DNA of 64,000 nucleotides from Chryseobacterium sp. KLBC 52 (GTDB taxonomy: Bacteria; Bacteroidota; Bacteroidia; Flavobacteriales; Weeksellaceae), in contig NZ_QDFZ01000004.1 in assembly GCF_003347605.1 (NCBI RefSeq), positions 124,001-188,000 of the forward strand, written 5' to 3'. The notes beneath the pieces are model-generated. The model worked only from the letters and a program-made list of their open reading frames with translations, had not been told where the DNA came from and did not search any database. Both the position numbers and the translations under genes were made by a program. Below, piece after piece: positions 8,753 through 18,709 of this stretch; within the stretch, counting starts at the first letter, position 1; every line of letters begins with the position of its first letter.

Positions 8753-9748
8753 TTAGTAAAATCTATTAGACTTATATTCAATATTATAAGTGCTTTTGAG
8801 TATGCTTTGATATTTAGCTAATCCTGCCTTACCATGAATAGTATTTCCCATTTCAATTTCCCAACTATATGCTTCAATTTCAGAAATATCAAACCCGGCT
8901 CTCCAGCTTTTTTTTGTAAACCCTCTTATTTTTGAGGTCAGATAAACATTGTGATAAACATGAATCATTTCGTGTCCTAATGTGATGGCTAAATCCCAAT
9001 TAGTTAAATTTAAACTTTTAGATATAAGTACATTATTCCCTTTGGTTAATCCCATGTCTCGACTTCGAGTATTCAGATCTTCTCCTGGAATATATTCAAT
9101 AGCTCTTATTACAGCTGTTTTGCCACCAAGTTCGAATAGTCTTCTTAACTCAGGAACTGTATCAATCATTTTCTTTATTGCTTCATCAGAAAAATCTGGT
9201 TTATAATCTAGTTTATATCCGGCTTTATCTAATTGTTCTTTTAGATTAGTTTGGAATATTTCCTTATGTGCTAAGAAATTAAAAGCAGTAACCATCAATC
9301 CCTGTCCTGCTCCCATCCAGAAATTTCCACCTCCTAAACCTACAGAAACATTAACACCCGACCACGATCTTTTAGATAAATCAAACATTGATTTAAAGCC
9401 GAATTTATCAGCTTCATAATTTTTTGGTGACCAGAAAGTGCTTGCTCCAACATTATTAATCTTTTTTACATCACTAGAAACCAAAAATGAGTATCCGGTA
9501 TAGTCACTAAATTTTAAGTTGGCATCATCAAAATAATCTCCCAAAATACCATAAACACTATATTGTCCAGCAATACCAACATTTCCTCTTTCTGCGGTAA
9601 AAGTACTCCAACTACCTGCGTTTACACCATCAAGGAAAAATACGAACTCCAATGATTTTCCTCCTCCCATTGCGAAAGTAAAGTCCCCCCCCCCAATACC
9701 AATTCCTACTACATCTATGTCTGGTAGAGCTTTATACATTTCGTTCAA
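8753..9748 (-). CDS. Orphan Rhs C-terminal module with HExxH metalloprotease-like toxin domain
   Basis: This is a displaced C-terminus of an Rhs-type protein, not a full gene. The reading frame is open back to 9835, just after the stop of the preceding gene, and has no ATG before 9739; a TTG at 9748 is the nominal start. N-terminal Gly-rich part (GGGKSLEFVFFLDG, AERGNVGIAGQYSVYGILG) is pre-toxin sequence. Residues ~139-162 are identical over 24 aa to residues ~2047-2070 of the large Rhs protein. The toxin part carries HEMIH at 259-263 with a downstream Glu in EIEAYSWE (about 292), the layout of a zinc metalloprotease. A run of ten Gs (plus-strand C10, 9685-9694) lies inside the frame. Likely silent until recombined onto the Rhs backbone. 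Confidence 0.65.
   Translation of the reverse strand: MNEMYKALPDIDVVGIGIGGGDFTFAMGGGKSLEFVFFLDGVNAGSWSTFTAERGNVGIAGQYSVYGILGDYFDDANLKFSDYTGYSFLVSSDVKKINNVGASTFWSPKNYEADKFGFKSMFDLSKRSWSGVNVSVGLGGGNFWMGAGQGLMVTAFNFLAHKEIFQTNLKEQLDKAGYKLDYKPDFSDEAIKKMIDTVPELRRLFELGGKTAVIRAIEYIPGEDLNTRSRDMGLTKGNNVLISKSLNLTNWDLAITLGHEMIHVYHNVYLTSKIRGFTKKSWRAGFDISEIEAYSWEIEMGNTIHGKAGLAKYQSILKSTYNIEYKSNRFY
9263..9334 (-). repeat. Rhs junction repeat, orphan copy
   Basis: A 72-bp coding segment whose 24 encoded residues (starting GGGNFWMGAG, ending NFLAHK) are identical to those at 11005-11076. The DNA matches at 60 of 72 positions by hand count, and all differences are synonymous. It marks the border between conserved Rhs sequence and variable toxin domain. 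Confidence 0.85.
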
Positions 9749-9840
9749 ATTTAACGCCTTTCCTACAGATTTATATGGAACTTTAATAGCTGCATTATAT
9801 TTTTTTGTATGCGTTTTTTTTGTGGAATTTGGAAATCACA

Positions 9841-10449
9841 TTATTTCATATAAAGATGTTTATGCTTTCTGAAAAATTTGTCAATATTTATTTTTATTTT
9901 ATTTGAATTTATCTTAGGAGTTATTATTTGAACATTTTTAGATTCTAACGAATCCTTGACATATTTAGGAATATATTCTGTAGAAAATACAGTTGATATA
10001 GTGAGAAAATATGATTTTGCAGAATCTAATTTATAAGCCATCTTGTAGTTTCTGTTAATAATTGGTAGATTTACATCCATAGCTATATTAGGCATAATTA
10101 AAGTGTATTTTTTTCTATAATGAAGATAAACTACAGCATCATGAAAAGATATAGAATATTTTTTCATTGTTTTGTTTATTAAGTTTTTACTGTAATCAAA
10201 TTGATAGTCTAAATAATCTTCTCCAGAAAACATACTCGTGATCTCTCCAATATTTTCTACCCCATTTTCATCTACTATTTTTAAGATGCTTTCAAAGTCT
10301 CCATTATAAAAAATTAATGTCTTTTTACTATTGTTTTTAATATTCACTTTTAAATATTGATTTTCAACGATTTTTGTAATTATTTGTAAATCATAGCAGT
10401 CTGATTTTGTAGTCACTGCTAATAGGATAATTAAAATTATATTTTTCAT
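9841..10449 (-). CDS. Putative exported immunity protein for the Rhs toxin
   Basis: A 202-aa protein with an N-terminal signal peptide (MKNIILIILLAVTTKS), possibly cleaved before YDLQII. It starts 3 bp after the stop of the giant Rhs gene, the standard place for a cognate immunity gene. It contains KVNIKNNSKKTLIFYNG and a Lys/Tyr-rich middle, similar in order to the second putative immunity protein at 8071-8745. No database family is recognised. Signal peptides on both suggest that protection is needed in the periplasm or envelope, fitting an HExxH protease toxin that acts there. Immunity function is inferred from position. Confidence 0.6.
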   Translation of the reverse strand: MKNIILIILLAVTTKSDCYDLQIITKIVENQYLKVNIKNNSKKTLIFYNGDFESILKIVDENGVENIGEITSMFSGEDYLDYQFDYSKNLINKTMKKYSISFHDAVVYLHYRKKYTLIMPNIAMDVNLPIINRNYKMAYKLDSAKSYFLTISTVFSTEYIPKYVKDSLESKNVQIITPKINSNKIKINIDKFFRKHKHLYMK

Positions 10450-10452
10450 CTT

Positions 10453-13400
10453 TTATGGTCTTAAAAATGAAGATAATGATTGAATATATAATGATGGATA
10501 GTACCTACTAAATGCCAGAGAGGATGTCATACTTAGACCAGACATAGCATCTGTCATACTATGTGCATAAAATTCAGTAATTCTTATTGCTTCTTTTGCT
10601 CCATATCTTATTTTCCAACTTCCAAATATTCCTGTGATAAGATGCAATGAATGAACTCCTTCATGATACCAAGTTGCTGCAAATCCTAATGCAGTTCTCA
10701 TTCTATGTGGAGAAATCAAAACCCTTCCATCTTTCATAGATGTTATGCCATTTATATTTTCTCCATTACCATTATCACTGACTATTGTTTTGCCAATAAG
10801 CGCATAATCTTCTCCTGTGCTTTCATTAAATTGTTTTAAATTTTCTTCATTTGCAATAGCAAAGTTCTTAGCACTAAGTTCGTAAATTTCTGGGAAAATT
10901 TTTGGTAGATCATTTAAAAAGTCATCATTTACTGAAGCATCTGCCACAGACGTGTTATTACAATATTTATTAATTCTATTTCGTATTTTATTATCACTCT
11001 CCATTTTATGAGCAAGAAAATTAAAAGCCGTAACCATTAATCCTTGCCCTGCACCCATCCAGAAGTTTCCGCCTCCAAGTACAGAACCAACACCACCACT
11101 GACTGCTCCATTGAAGAGGGCAAAACCGTCGCTTCTTAGTATATTATTTTCTCCTACATGTTTTACAGCCAGATCTAACAAATCATTAGATGCGCTTGCA
11201 AAGGCTCCGCTTAAAACTCCACTCCAGAAGTTTCCACCCTGCATATAGGAAAGTGTTCCCTGGGTTATAGCATGGGCTCCGGCTCTAGCAATAATCAGGC
11301 TTGTCTGGCTTAACGAATTTGCTATCTGTCCTCCTGCTCTAAAAAGTTCACCGACACCAAATGTTAAATAAGAGGTCATAGCGGCAAGAGTTACTGATTG
11401 ATATAGACTTCCAATATTAACTGGCCTGTTCATGATATAATCACCGGTGATGGAAGTAACAATTGCGGCGGCAAATGCAACAAGCATAGCTGCAGGAAGT
11501 GCGTACTCGCCATTAGGGTCATTAAACATTAATGGATTATTCATTACATATCCATATTTGTTATAACTCTGTGTATTGTAAGCGTCCTGAATATTTTCAT
11601 CTGCATTTAAGAATCTCCTCAATAACGGATCATATAATCTTCCATTCATATGAATGATTCCAACTTCCATGAAGTGCTCATGAGATGTATAACCTCTTTC
11701 CAATAGGAGCCCTCCCGCATTTACAATTTCCTGTATTTTATTTACATCAGTTATGATCTGTCCGTTGCCAATCTGAAGATGAGTTAGGTTACCCCAGGCA
11801 TCAAAGTGTCTTTGTTCCAGCTTGTTTCCTGCTTCATCACTAATGGCTAAGATACTACCTAAATAATCCTTGTGCAAGAATTTATAGGAAGCTGATGTTT
11901 CATTATAATTCTTAACATAAATAATAGAGCTTTCATAAGGTGATCCACCAATATAAAGAATATGTTTTTCTTTACCTGTGATATTGTCTTTTGTTACCTC
12001 GAAACTTCCGTCTTCACTATAAAATTTAGTGAATTTTCCATTTCCGTCAGCATTAAAATTGCCCCCGTAAGTAACTCTTTGTCTCATTGCAGTCAGTCCA
12101 TATTGGAAGGCTGCATCACCCTTCAATCCATCAATGAACACAGGATCATTGTTTTCATTATAAGTGATCGTTTGAATTAGGTCATTATTATAATTTTGTT
12201 CTCCTGCAGCGTTTAAGATCATTCCTGTTGGTTGGTAGATCTTAGTAGAATTTTCAAATTTGATTTTTCCTACCTGATTATTTTCTAAGATTCTTCCTTT
12301 TGCATCATAAGTATTCAGGATTGCATTTTGTGTTTTAGTTCCGGTCACAGGGTTACTCCAATTGATTAGCCTGTTGTTGTCATCATAGTCAAATGATTCC
12401 GGGATATAAAAATCTCCTCCTGTACTCCTTGTTTCCAACTCATTTTTAATAGGATTAAAAGTGTATGAAAGTCTTAAAATATGTTGTTTAACTGCCGATC
12501 CATGATTTACCTGACTTAAGGTTCCATCAGGTTCATAGGTTTGATTAATCTCAGCAGCTCCCAGTTTAGCCTTGAGAACATGTCCTTTTGCATCTAAATT
12601 TTTAAGTTCCCATAAAATTTTCCCTGAGTTTTTATCCTTGATCTGATATAAATCTCCATTCCAGGCACTGTAAACATTTTCTATCTGGACTTTAGTTAAT
12701 ACTCCGCCAGAGAATAGTTGCTTTTCATAAGACGTAACTCTTAATTTATCATCATAAGTGATTCCTTTCTCAATAAAATACCTTTCATTACTGCTTTCAG
12801 ATGATGATAAGATTCTGCCTTGTGGATCGTAAGTAATATTCGAACTGTATGTTTTTCCATTGGATGTTCCTGATTTTGAAGTTAACCTTCCTTTGTCATC
12901 ATATACAAAAGATATTATTTTATTGGTAGCTTGCCCGCCATCTACTGTAGAGATCTCTTTCTGGGAGATTAATTGTCCCAGATTATTATAAATATATTCT
13001 TTTGTTCCTTTAGGACTGGTAACCTTTTTAGGTTGTCCAAATCCATCATATTCATATTTATAATTTCCATTGGAAGGATCGTTGAATTCTGACTTTCTTC
13101 CCCATGTATCATATTTGGTTGTAACAATATTTTCAGCATATTGAGCTTTGATTTGTTCGCCTGCTGCATTATAGGAAAAGATGATACTTCCTCCTGTATC
13201 TGTTGTGGATGTGGTATTTCCCAAAGCATCCGTGGTTTTGTATGTAATCCTATTATATCCATTAAGTTCAGTGGAGGTCGTTATAGTTCCTGAAACAAAT
13301 GTTTCGATTTGTTTTCCGGAAAAAGAAGAAATTTGTCCCCAATTATTAAGCGATGCCAATGCTGTAGTTTTAACCTTGGGAGGATAGAATGAATCATTAT

Positions 13401-16400
13401 ATTCTATAACGTTCCACTGCCATGGGCTCAATCCTTCGCCATACGGTTCGCTTTCAGCTTTTTTCCTTCCCAAGACATCATATTGAGTATCTGTAGAAAT
13501 ATAATATCCTTGCTCAAATGCTTTTGTACTTGTTCTGTACTCCTGACCCCATTTGTTGGTGTATTTCTTTGAAATATTTCCGTCAGGATCATACTGCGTT
13601 ATTATGGAGTTATATTGCTGATCTTTTTTATACTCATTTGTGGTGGTTCCTCCTAAATTCGTTTTTGATTTTAAGATTTTCCCCCAACCATCATATTCAT
13701 TTATTAAGATATTTCCAAGAGGATCGGTTTGTTTTGTAACTAGCCCCCAATCATTGTAAATAATATTAGTTTGTAAACCTAGATTATCTATTTTCTTAGT
13801 AACAAATCTTCCTTTGTCATCATAATTATTACTGCTGGTTTGAGTTTGAGCATCTATACTGTTGCTTATTGTTTTTTCTGTAATATTTCCAAATTCATCA
13901 TAATTATATGAATCTAACAGGTATGCTGTGTTATCTCTATTCCAGACTTTAAGCGTTTTTAGAAGGTTGTTTTCATAAGTATATTCTTCTTTGGTAGACT
14001 TGGTATCTCCATAAGCCTGATTGATATCTATCTTATTTTTCGGTTTACCAATACTATAATTGTTTCCCGGAGTTGTATTGGGAGGATAATACTCCAGCTG
14101 GGTTGTTAAAACAGCATAGCCATCATTGATAGTTTTTACAGATTTTTTTGGAAAATATAAATTGTCATATTCTTCTACCTTATGAACTGTTTTAATATCT
14201 CTTAAAAAGTCTTTTGAAACTGTAATGTATGGGTTGATTGCAGTAACAACTTTAGGTTTGTTGGCGGGGGCTATTGTATTTGTAACTACAGTACCATTTA
14301 AGAGCTTGTCGATCTTGTAATCATATTGCTTGAAAGATAACAATTGATAATTATTCAGTGAAATGTCATCTGGGAATATTTTGTTTTCATCTGTAGTTCT
14401 GATAGACCAGTCTTTATATGGAAGACCTTCATTTAATGGGTTAATTTCAGAACCATTCCATATTTTGGTGGTTATGAATAGGTCAGTGAAAAAAGTAGAC
14501 CTTGCTGTTTGTCTAAAACCTTTAATTCCTCTGCCATTAAGATGTCCAATAAGATCTCTGTATCTGAATTCTTGTCGTCTTTCTCCCTGAGTAATTGTAG
14601 AGACCACATAGTAGTTGAAGTTTTGAATAATATTTGCGTATGGGTAAAAAACTGGGGCTGTACTGTAGTAAGATTTATATACATTACCATTGATTAAATT
14701 TGAATAATCAATTTGAGTTTTAATTCCACTTTGGCTGATTGACTTTATTCTCGAAATAACATCTGTTTTTATATCTAAGTTCCATGTAATTAATTTAGTC
14801 TTATGTAAAATAATAAACTCAGTGTTTAATTTCGATAACCTGAAAGATCCAAACATAGGAGTATAATGTTCTCCATATTTTGAATAGTTAATGTCTTCGT
14901 CTTCAATATTTCCTGCATCTGTTGCTTCCTTAGGATTGAGGTTATAATTAAATGTAAAAGTTGGCTTACCTGTAGAATCTACACCAGTATTTCTAAAATA
15001 ATTAAATCCGTAGCTTGAATCAGGATTATTTACGCATGTTGGGCAATCTCTAAACCATTTCTGTGATTCAAATACTAAAAAATCACTTTTTCCATCTTTA
15101 TTTAAATCCGGAGCCCAATAGGACCTTAAAGTATTTCTGAATTTTCTTCCGGCACCAGTATCTTCCGGCTTATATAGAAAAAGATTTGAATAATATTGTT
15201 GAACAAATCCTTTCCCCGAGGAAATATACATATTCCAATCAGAAGAATCTTCTGCTACAGGAACTAAAATGTCTGTTTTTCCATCACCATTATAATCTCC
15301 TATGATTGGAGGAAGGCTGCCATTAAATCCGCTATTTCCAGCTTGGATGTCAGGATATATTTTCTCAAACTTAGAATTTTGAATATTGAATGTTAAAAAT
15401 GTTAAGATACCAGGTAATCTATGAAGCAGCTCGGTTTTTCCATCACCATCAAGATCTATATTTAGAGTTTTTTTATAATCAACATAAAAATTAGTATCAT
15501 CAATAAGAGAAAATATATTATTTTTAAAATCAACATAAAAATTCATATCTACACCCGTAGTTTCCGGCCATGTATAGCTGGAATTATAATCCTGACAAGT
15601 CCACATATGTTCATTTTTGATCATGAGAATTAACTCAGATATGCCATCACCATTGAAATCTACTTCTTTTGCATCTATTCTATTGGTACTACCGTCAAAA
15701 TGGCATCTAAGCTCATCTGGGTCTACTGCTTCAAAAAGCTGAGGATAAGCGCTCAGATCAATTTCTTTGGTTGCTACATTAGCAAAAGCATTATTAACAT
15801 ATTTATAAAAGTAAATAATACCTTTCTTTAAATTTCTGTTTATAGTCCCTGTTATCAATACCTGATCACTAAATGGTGTATTAGCATCAGCATATGTTCC
15901 TATGGATAATGCTGTTCCAATGTAATTAACATTTACAAAATTACCAGTTCCGTCTAATCTTCCCAGCATTAAAGTTTTTCCATTAAGGAAATCTAATTTA
16001 CCGTCTCCATTAAAATCTCCGGAAAGAACATCGTCGCCTCTAATGTTATCAAATCTATCATCTTGCCTGAATAGATTGCTATTAACTCCAGTTGGGTCAG
16101 ACTCGTTTTCAAAAATTATAGGATTTGCCGGCTCATTATTTGAATTGTATTCAGTTATTTTATTGGCAAATAGATAATTTGTATTGTTATTAACATACTC
16201 GATCTTGTACCTTTTAAACTGGTTGCCATTTGAAGTTACTTTAATTTCTTTTAATAAGTTATTCTGTATAAGACTTATTCCATTTACATAAGATTGTTCC
16301 CTTAAAGATCTATTGATATAGGTAAACTCGATTGTGTTAAAATGAGGTTTATTTAAATTCTCATTTCCTCCCCATGCAATGCTGTGTATCGTAGTGACTC

Positions 16401-17214
16401 CATTTCCCTGCAAGTAATTATAAGAGATATAATTCCCTTGAATGTCCTTCCAGATATTAATGTTATATTCAAGTGCAGTTCTTGCGTCTGCATTAAGACC
16501 ATATAGGGCTTGAGAGCCATCTTCAAATGTTACTTCAAAATAAAGGGGGCCGGTTTGTCCGGAATTTTGCCCTATTGATTTTATTTTTATGTTAGAATAT
16601 TTCTCTGTTACATATTCTGCGCCATCTTTTCCATATTCTCCTGATTTTAGAATCAGTCTTTGACCATTAAAACTGTAATAATCCGAATAATTTAATTGGA
16701 TTCCTTTGGTTTCTCCATCTTGCTCAATATTCTTTCCGATTCGTGATATGGCTGTAATTCCAGAGATATTCCATCCGTATCCGGCAATCCCATTGCTGGA
16801 ACCGCTGGTATACATTAGATTAACTTGTGGCGCTACGTTTTTTATACCAGGTGGTAGAGCTATTGGTAGTGTAAATTGTAGCTGACCTGCCTGGTTTACT
16901 TCTATATTTCCCTTAGTATCATGAAATTTAATGCTATCGGCAACAATTGTTCCGGAAGGATTATTAGCTCCTGCATTTGAGTCGGTGGGTCCTCCGCCAG
17001 GATTCTCTGTCGCAGGTCCTATTTTGGCTATAAAAGGATTTGAAATAGTTGCTTTAGCCTGAAATCCTTGAGCAAGAACTACAGTTTGTGGATCCTGAAC
17101 GGTGCGGGAAGTACTTTCTGTCTGATACAGTATGGTCTGTGAAAAGCCCAATACCGAACATAAGGACAGTATGAATGATGAAAATACTTGTATTTTCTTA
17201 TCGTAAAGTTTCAT
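10453..17214 (-). CDS. SpvB/FG-GAP/Rhs polymorphic toxin with HExxH C-terminal domain
   Basis: A 2253-aa secreted toxin protein. Order of parts: signal peptide (about 1-25, ending GFSQ); SpvB-like N-terminal domain (about 90-350, e.g. YGWNISGITAISRIGK); FG-GAP/VCBS calcium-type repeats (about 400-740: GDFNGDGKLDF, VDFNGDGISEL, GDYNGDGKTDI); YD/Rhs repeats (about 1080-1800) that form the Rhs shell; Rhs core (about 1800-1905: GYTSHEHFMEVGIIHMNGRL, then DPLLRRFLNADE and DPNGEY); a hydrophobic Gly/Ala pre-toxin region; and a C-terminal toxin with HEGVH at 2184-2188 and Glu in EFYAH (about 2214), a zinc-protease pattern. It is the fourth-last gene of a tight minus-strand operon (gaps 3-7 bp). The toxin target is unknown. 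Export route is not shown by the protein itself because no T9SS tail is present. Confidence 0.9.
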   Translation of the reverse strand: MKLYDKKIQVFSSFILSLCSVLGFSQTILYQTESTSRTVQDPQTVVLAQGFQAKATISNPFIAKIGPATENPGGGPTDSNAGANNPSGTIVADSIKFHDTKGNIEVNQAGQLQFTLPIALPPGIKNVAPQVNLMYTSGSSNGIAGYGWNISGITAISRIGKNIEQDGETKGIQLNYSDYYSFNGQRLILKSGEYGKDGAEYVTEKYSNIKIKSIGQNSGQTGPLYFEVTFEDGSQALYGLNADARTALEYNINIWKDIQGNYISYNYLQGNGVTTIHSIAWGGNENLNKPHFNTIEFTYINRSLREQSYVNGISLIQNNLLKEIKVTSNGNQFKRYKIEYVNNNTNYLFANKITEYNSNNEPANPIIFENESDPTGVNSNLFRQDDRFDNIRGDDVLSGDFNGDGKLDFLNGKTLMLGRLDGTGNFVNVNYIGTALSIGTYADANTPFSDQVLITGTINRNLKKGIIYFYKYVNNAFANVATKEIDLSAYPQLFEAVDPDELRCHFDGSTNRIDAKEVDFNGDGISELILMIKNEHMWTCQDYNSSYTWPETTGVDMNFYVDFKNNIFSLIDDTNFYVDYKKTLNIDLDGDGKTELLHRLPGILTFLTFNIQNSKFEKIYPDIQAGNSGFNGSLPPIIGDYNGDGKTDILVPVAEDSSDWNMYISSGKGFVQQYYSNLFLYKPEDTGAGRKFRNTLRSYWAPDLNKDGKSDFLVFESQKWFRDCPTCVNNPDSSYGFNYFRNTGVDSTGKPTFTFNYNLNPKEATDAGNIEDEDINYSKYGEHYTPMFGSFRLSKLNTEFIILHKTKLITWNLDIKTDVISRIKSISQSGIKTQIDYSNLINGNVYKSYYSTAPVFYPYANIIQNFNYYVVSTITQGERRQEFRYRDLIGHLNGRGIKGFRQTARSTFFTDLFITTKIWNGSEINPLNEGLPYKDWSIRTTDENKIFPDDISLNNYQLLSFKQYDYKIDKLLNGTVVTNTIAPANKPKVVTAINPYITVSKDFLRDIKTVHKVEEYDNLYFPKKSVKTINDGYAVLTTQLEYYPPNTTPGNNYSIGKPKNKIDINQAYGDTKSTKEEYTYENNLLKTLKVWNRDNTAYLLDSYNYDEFGNITEKTISNSIDAQTQTSSNNYDDKGRFVTKKIDNLGLQTNIIYNDWGLVTKQTDPLGNILINEYDGWGKILKSKTNLGGTTTNEYKKDQQYNSIITQYDPDGNISKKYTNKWGQEYRTSTKAFEQGYYISTDTQYDVLGRKKAESEPYGEGLSPWQWNVIEYNDSFYPPKVKTTALASLNNWGQISSFSGKQIETFVSGTITTSTELNGYNRITYKTTDALGNTTSTTDTGGSIIFSYNAAGEQIKAQYAENIVTTKYDTWGRKSEFNDPSNGNYKYEYDGFGQPKKVTSPKGTKEYIYNNLGQLISQKEISTVDGGQATNKIISFVYDDKGRLTSKSGTSNGKTYSSNITYDPQGRILSSSESSNERYFIEKGITYDDKLRVTSYEKQLFSGGVLTKVQIENVYSAWNGDLYQIKDKNSGKILWELKNLDAKGHVLKAKLGAAEINQTYEPDGTLSQVNHGSAVKQHILRLSYTFNPIKNELETRSTGGDFYIPESFDYDDNNRLINWSNPVTGTKTQNAILNTYDAKGRILENNQVGKIKFENSTKIYQPTGMILNAAGEQNYNNDLIQTITYNENNDPVFIDGLKGDAAFQYGLTAMRQRVTYGGNFNADGNGKFTKFYSEDGSFEVTKDNITGKEKHILYIGGSPYESSIIYVKNYNETSASYKFLHKDYLGSILAISDEAGNKLEQRHFDAWGNLTHLQIGNGQIITDVNKIQEIVNAGGLLLERGYTSHEHFMEVGIIHMNGRLYDPLLRRFLNADENIQDAYNTQSYNKYGYVMNNPLMFNDPNGEYALPAAMLVAFAAAIVTSITGDYIMNRPVNIGSLYQSVTLAAMTSYLTFGVGELFRAGGQIANSLSQTSLIIARAGAHAITQGTLSYMQGGNFWSGVLSGAFASASNDLLDLAVKHVGENNILRSDGFALFNGAVSGGVGSVLGGGNFWMGAGQGLMVTAFNFLAHKMESDNKIRNRINKYCNNTSVADASVNDDFLNDLPKIFPEIYELSAKNFAIANEENLKQFNESTGEDYALIGKTIVSDNGNGENINGITSMKDGRVLISPHRMRTALGFAATWYHEGVHSLHLITGIFGSWKIRYGAKEAIRITEFYAHSMTDAMSGLSMTSSLAFSRYYPSLYIQSLSSFLRP
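11005..11076 (-). repeat. Rhs junction repeat, main copy
   Basis: Encodes the same 24 residues as the copy at 9263-9334, just before the toxin domain of the full-length Rhs protein. A shorter related GGNFW-G motif occurs again about 50 residues upstream. The repeat is the natural site for exchange of C-termini by recombination. Confidence 0.85.
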
Positions 17215-17220
17215 GGTTAT

Positions 17221-17688
17221 CTATCGTTTGGTGATGTTTTTACTAAAAACTCTGCCGTCTTTTAGGGTAAAGCGCACAACATACACTCCCCAGTCATAAC
17301 CCGTCATGTTGATCTTAACCTGACGGTTTAAGTCTGGGATATTCTGTTGCTGAAATTTCCAATGAACAGTACTGTGCTGATACAGTGAGACGGATTCTAT
17401 AAGTTGGTCCACTTCTTCTGTCCAGTCTATCGTAAGATAATCATTGACAGGAACCGGGTAGAGGCGTATTTGTTTCAGGAATGCTTTCTCATCAATAACA
17501 GGAGTTTGTCTGGTAACAGCTGCTACCTTTGACTCTTTTGAAACCATTTCTGCAGCTTGTTTACCAGCAGCGTTGATTCCTCTGTATCTTTGATTTCCAG
17601 CTTCGTCATATTTAAAATAAACTTCGGTTTGGGAAAAGCCGAAGAATCCTATCATCAGTGATGATAGTGAGAGTAATTTTCTTTTCAT
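17221..17688 (-). CDS. Short secreted protein with YD motif and T9SS sorting tail
   Basis: A 155-aa protein with signal peptide (MKRKLLSLSSLMIGFFGFSQ), a single Rhs-like YD motif (FKYDEAGNQRYRG, residues ~24-36), and a C-terminal half resembling a type IX secretion sorting domain: IRLYPVPVNDYLTIDW, then WGVYVVRFTLKDG and FSKNITKR. It is encoded 6 bp before the Rhs giant and so probably serves it, perhaps as a surface anchor or secretion helper; that role is inference. Proteins of this short composition are too small to be a functional Rhs shell. Confidence 0.7.
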   Translation of the reverse strand: MKRKLLSLSSLMIGFFGFSQTEVYFKYDEAGNQRYRGINAAGKQAAEMVSKESKVAAVTRQTPVIDEKAFLKQIRLYPVPVNDYLTIDWTEEVDQLIESVSLYQHSTVHWKFQQQNIPDLNRQVKINMTGYDWGVYVVRFTLKDGRVFSKNITKR

Positions 17689-17694
17689 TTGTGG

Positions 17695-18528
17695 TTACTT
17701 TTGTGTTGATAAGAGTTGCTGAACCTGACTTTTTAGTTTTTGAAGCTCTTCTGATTGTTTTCTCAACATCTTAATTTCCTCTGTTTGAAACTTTAATTGC
17801 TTATTTTGTTCAATAGAGTATAATGTCAATTCTTCAATTTTCTCAAGCAGCTTAGAATTCATCTCAGCAACATTAATTCCGTTTTCCAGTACTTCCTGAG
17901 CAGTGGGAATGTTTGGCAAATGCCCTTTTTCAATAATATGTTTTTCAACATCCTCTAAAGATTTCAGCTGATATTCTTTTTTAAAGACATAATCTGCCCA
18001 TACATTGGTTTTTACTTCAACTTCTTTAGCCTTAATCTTACCGTCAAATCTGGCAATAGCATTGTTGAAAAACTTGACCCATGTTCCGTTATAAGCATCC
18101 TGAATACCAAAATAAGTGGAACCGTCATTACCATCATTAGGTTGGGCTATAATGATATTGTGGCTTGTTCCTTTATTTCTAAGAACTGTATCTCCGATTT
18201 GCCCACCCCAGCAGCCATTACATCCTGATTTTCCGATCTGGAATGATCCCAAAGAATTAGCGATCTCAAAAGCCGGATTGTCTTCCTTATAGATTCTGAA
18301 ATATGCTTCATCACTTCCTCCCGGATCATTAATTCCTACTTTTACTACACCATTGGGAAGAACGTTCATCACTTTTGTATTGTTCGTTTTAAAAATCAGA
18401 GGTTGATTATCCGTAGTTCCAATAAAATTATTGGATGGATTAGTTCCTGAATTTCCTGTTGTGCCCCAACTTTGTGCAAATGTAAATGATGACACTAAGA
18501 ATGCCATCGAAAATAATTGAGTTTTCAT
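17695..18528 (-). CDS. Secreted tail-fibre-like coiled-coil protein
   Basis: A 277-aa protein with signal peptide ending TFAQ. The N-terminal half (NFIGTTDNQPLIFKTNNTKV, VLPNGVVKVGI) looks like the fibre repeats found upstream of endosialidase-chaperone (S74) domains. The C-terminal segment TNVWADYVFKKEYQLKSLED, followed by HLPNIPTAQEV and a long coiled coil (about 220-277), is common in Bacteroidota fibre-like proteins. No autoprotease domain is seen. It is the first gene of the Rhs operon, 6 bp before the next. Possible role: surface fibre or scaffold for the toxin; not proven. No phage genes lie nearby. Confidence 0.65.
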   Translation of the reverse strand: MKTQLFSMAFLVSSFTFAQSWGTTGNSGTNPSNNFIGTTDNQPLIFKTNNTKVMNVLPNGVVKVGINDPGGSDEAYFRIYKEDNPAFEIANSLGSFQIGKSGCNGCWGGQIGDTVLRNKGTSHNIIIAQPNDGNDGSTYFGIQDAYNGTWVKFFNNAIARFDGKIKAKEVEVKTNVWADYVFKKEYQLKSLEDVEKHIIEKGHLPNIPTAQEVLENGINVAEMNSKLLEKIEELTLYSIEQNKQLKFQTEEIKMLRKQSEELQKLKSQVQQLLSTQK

Positions 18529-18709
18529 TTAGTGTTTTTTTATTAGATGTTTATGTTTTAAATAAATATTTTTTCTCTTGTATATTTAAAAATCAAAAAC
18601 AGAACCTCTACCATTACAATTATTTATAATGCTATGAAAGATCGATCTTTCTGATAGGTTCCCTTTCCGAATCAGACAATGTATTTCTATTTGTATTTCC
18701 ATGTGAATC

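Noticed and set aside
17695..18528. Prophage suggested by a tail-fibre-like protein
   Set aside because: No capsid, terminase, integrase or lysis genes nearby; it belongs to the Rhs operon and has a signal peptide.
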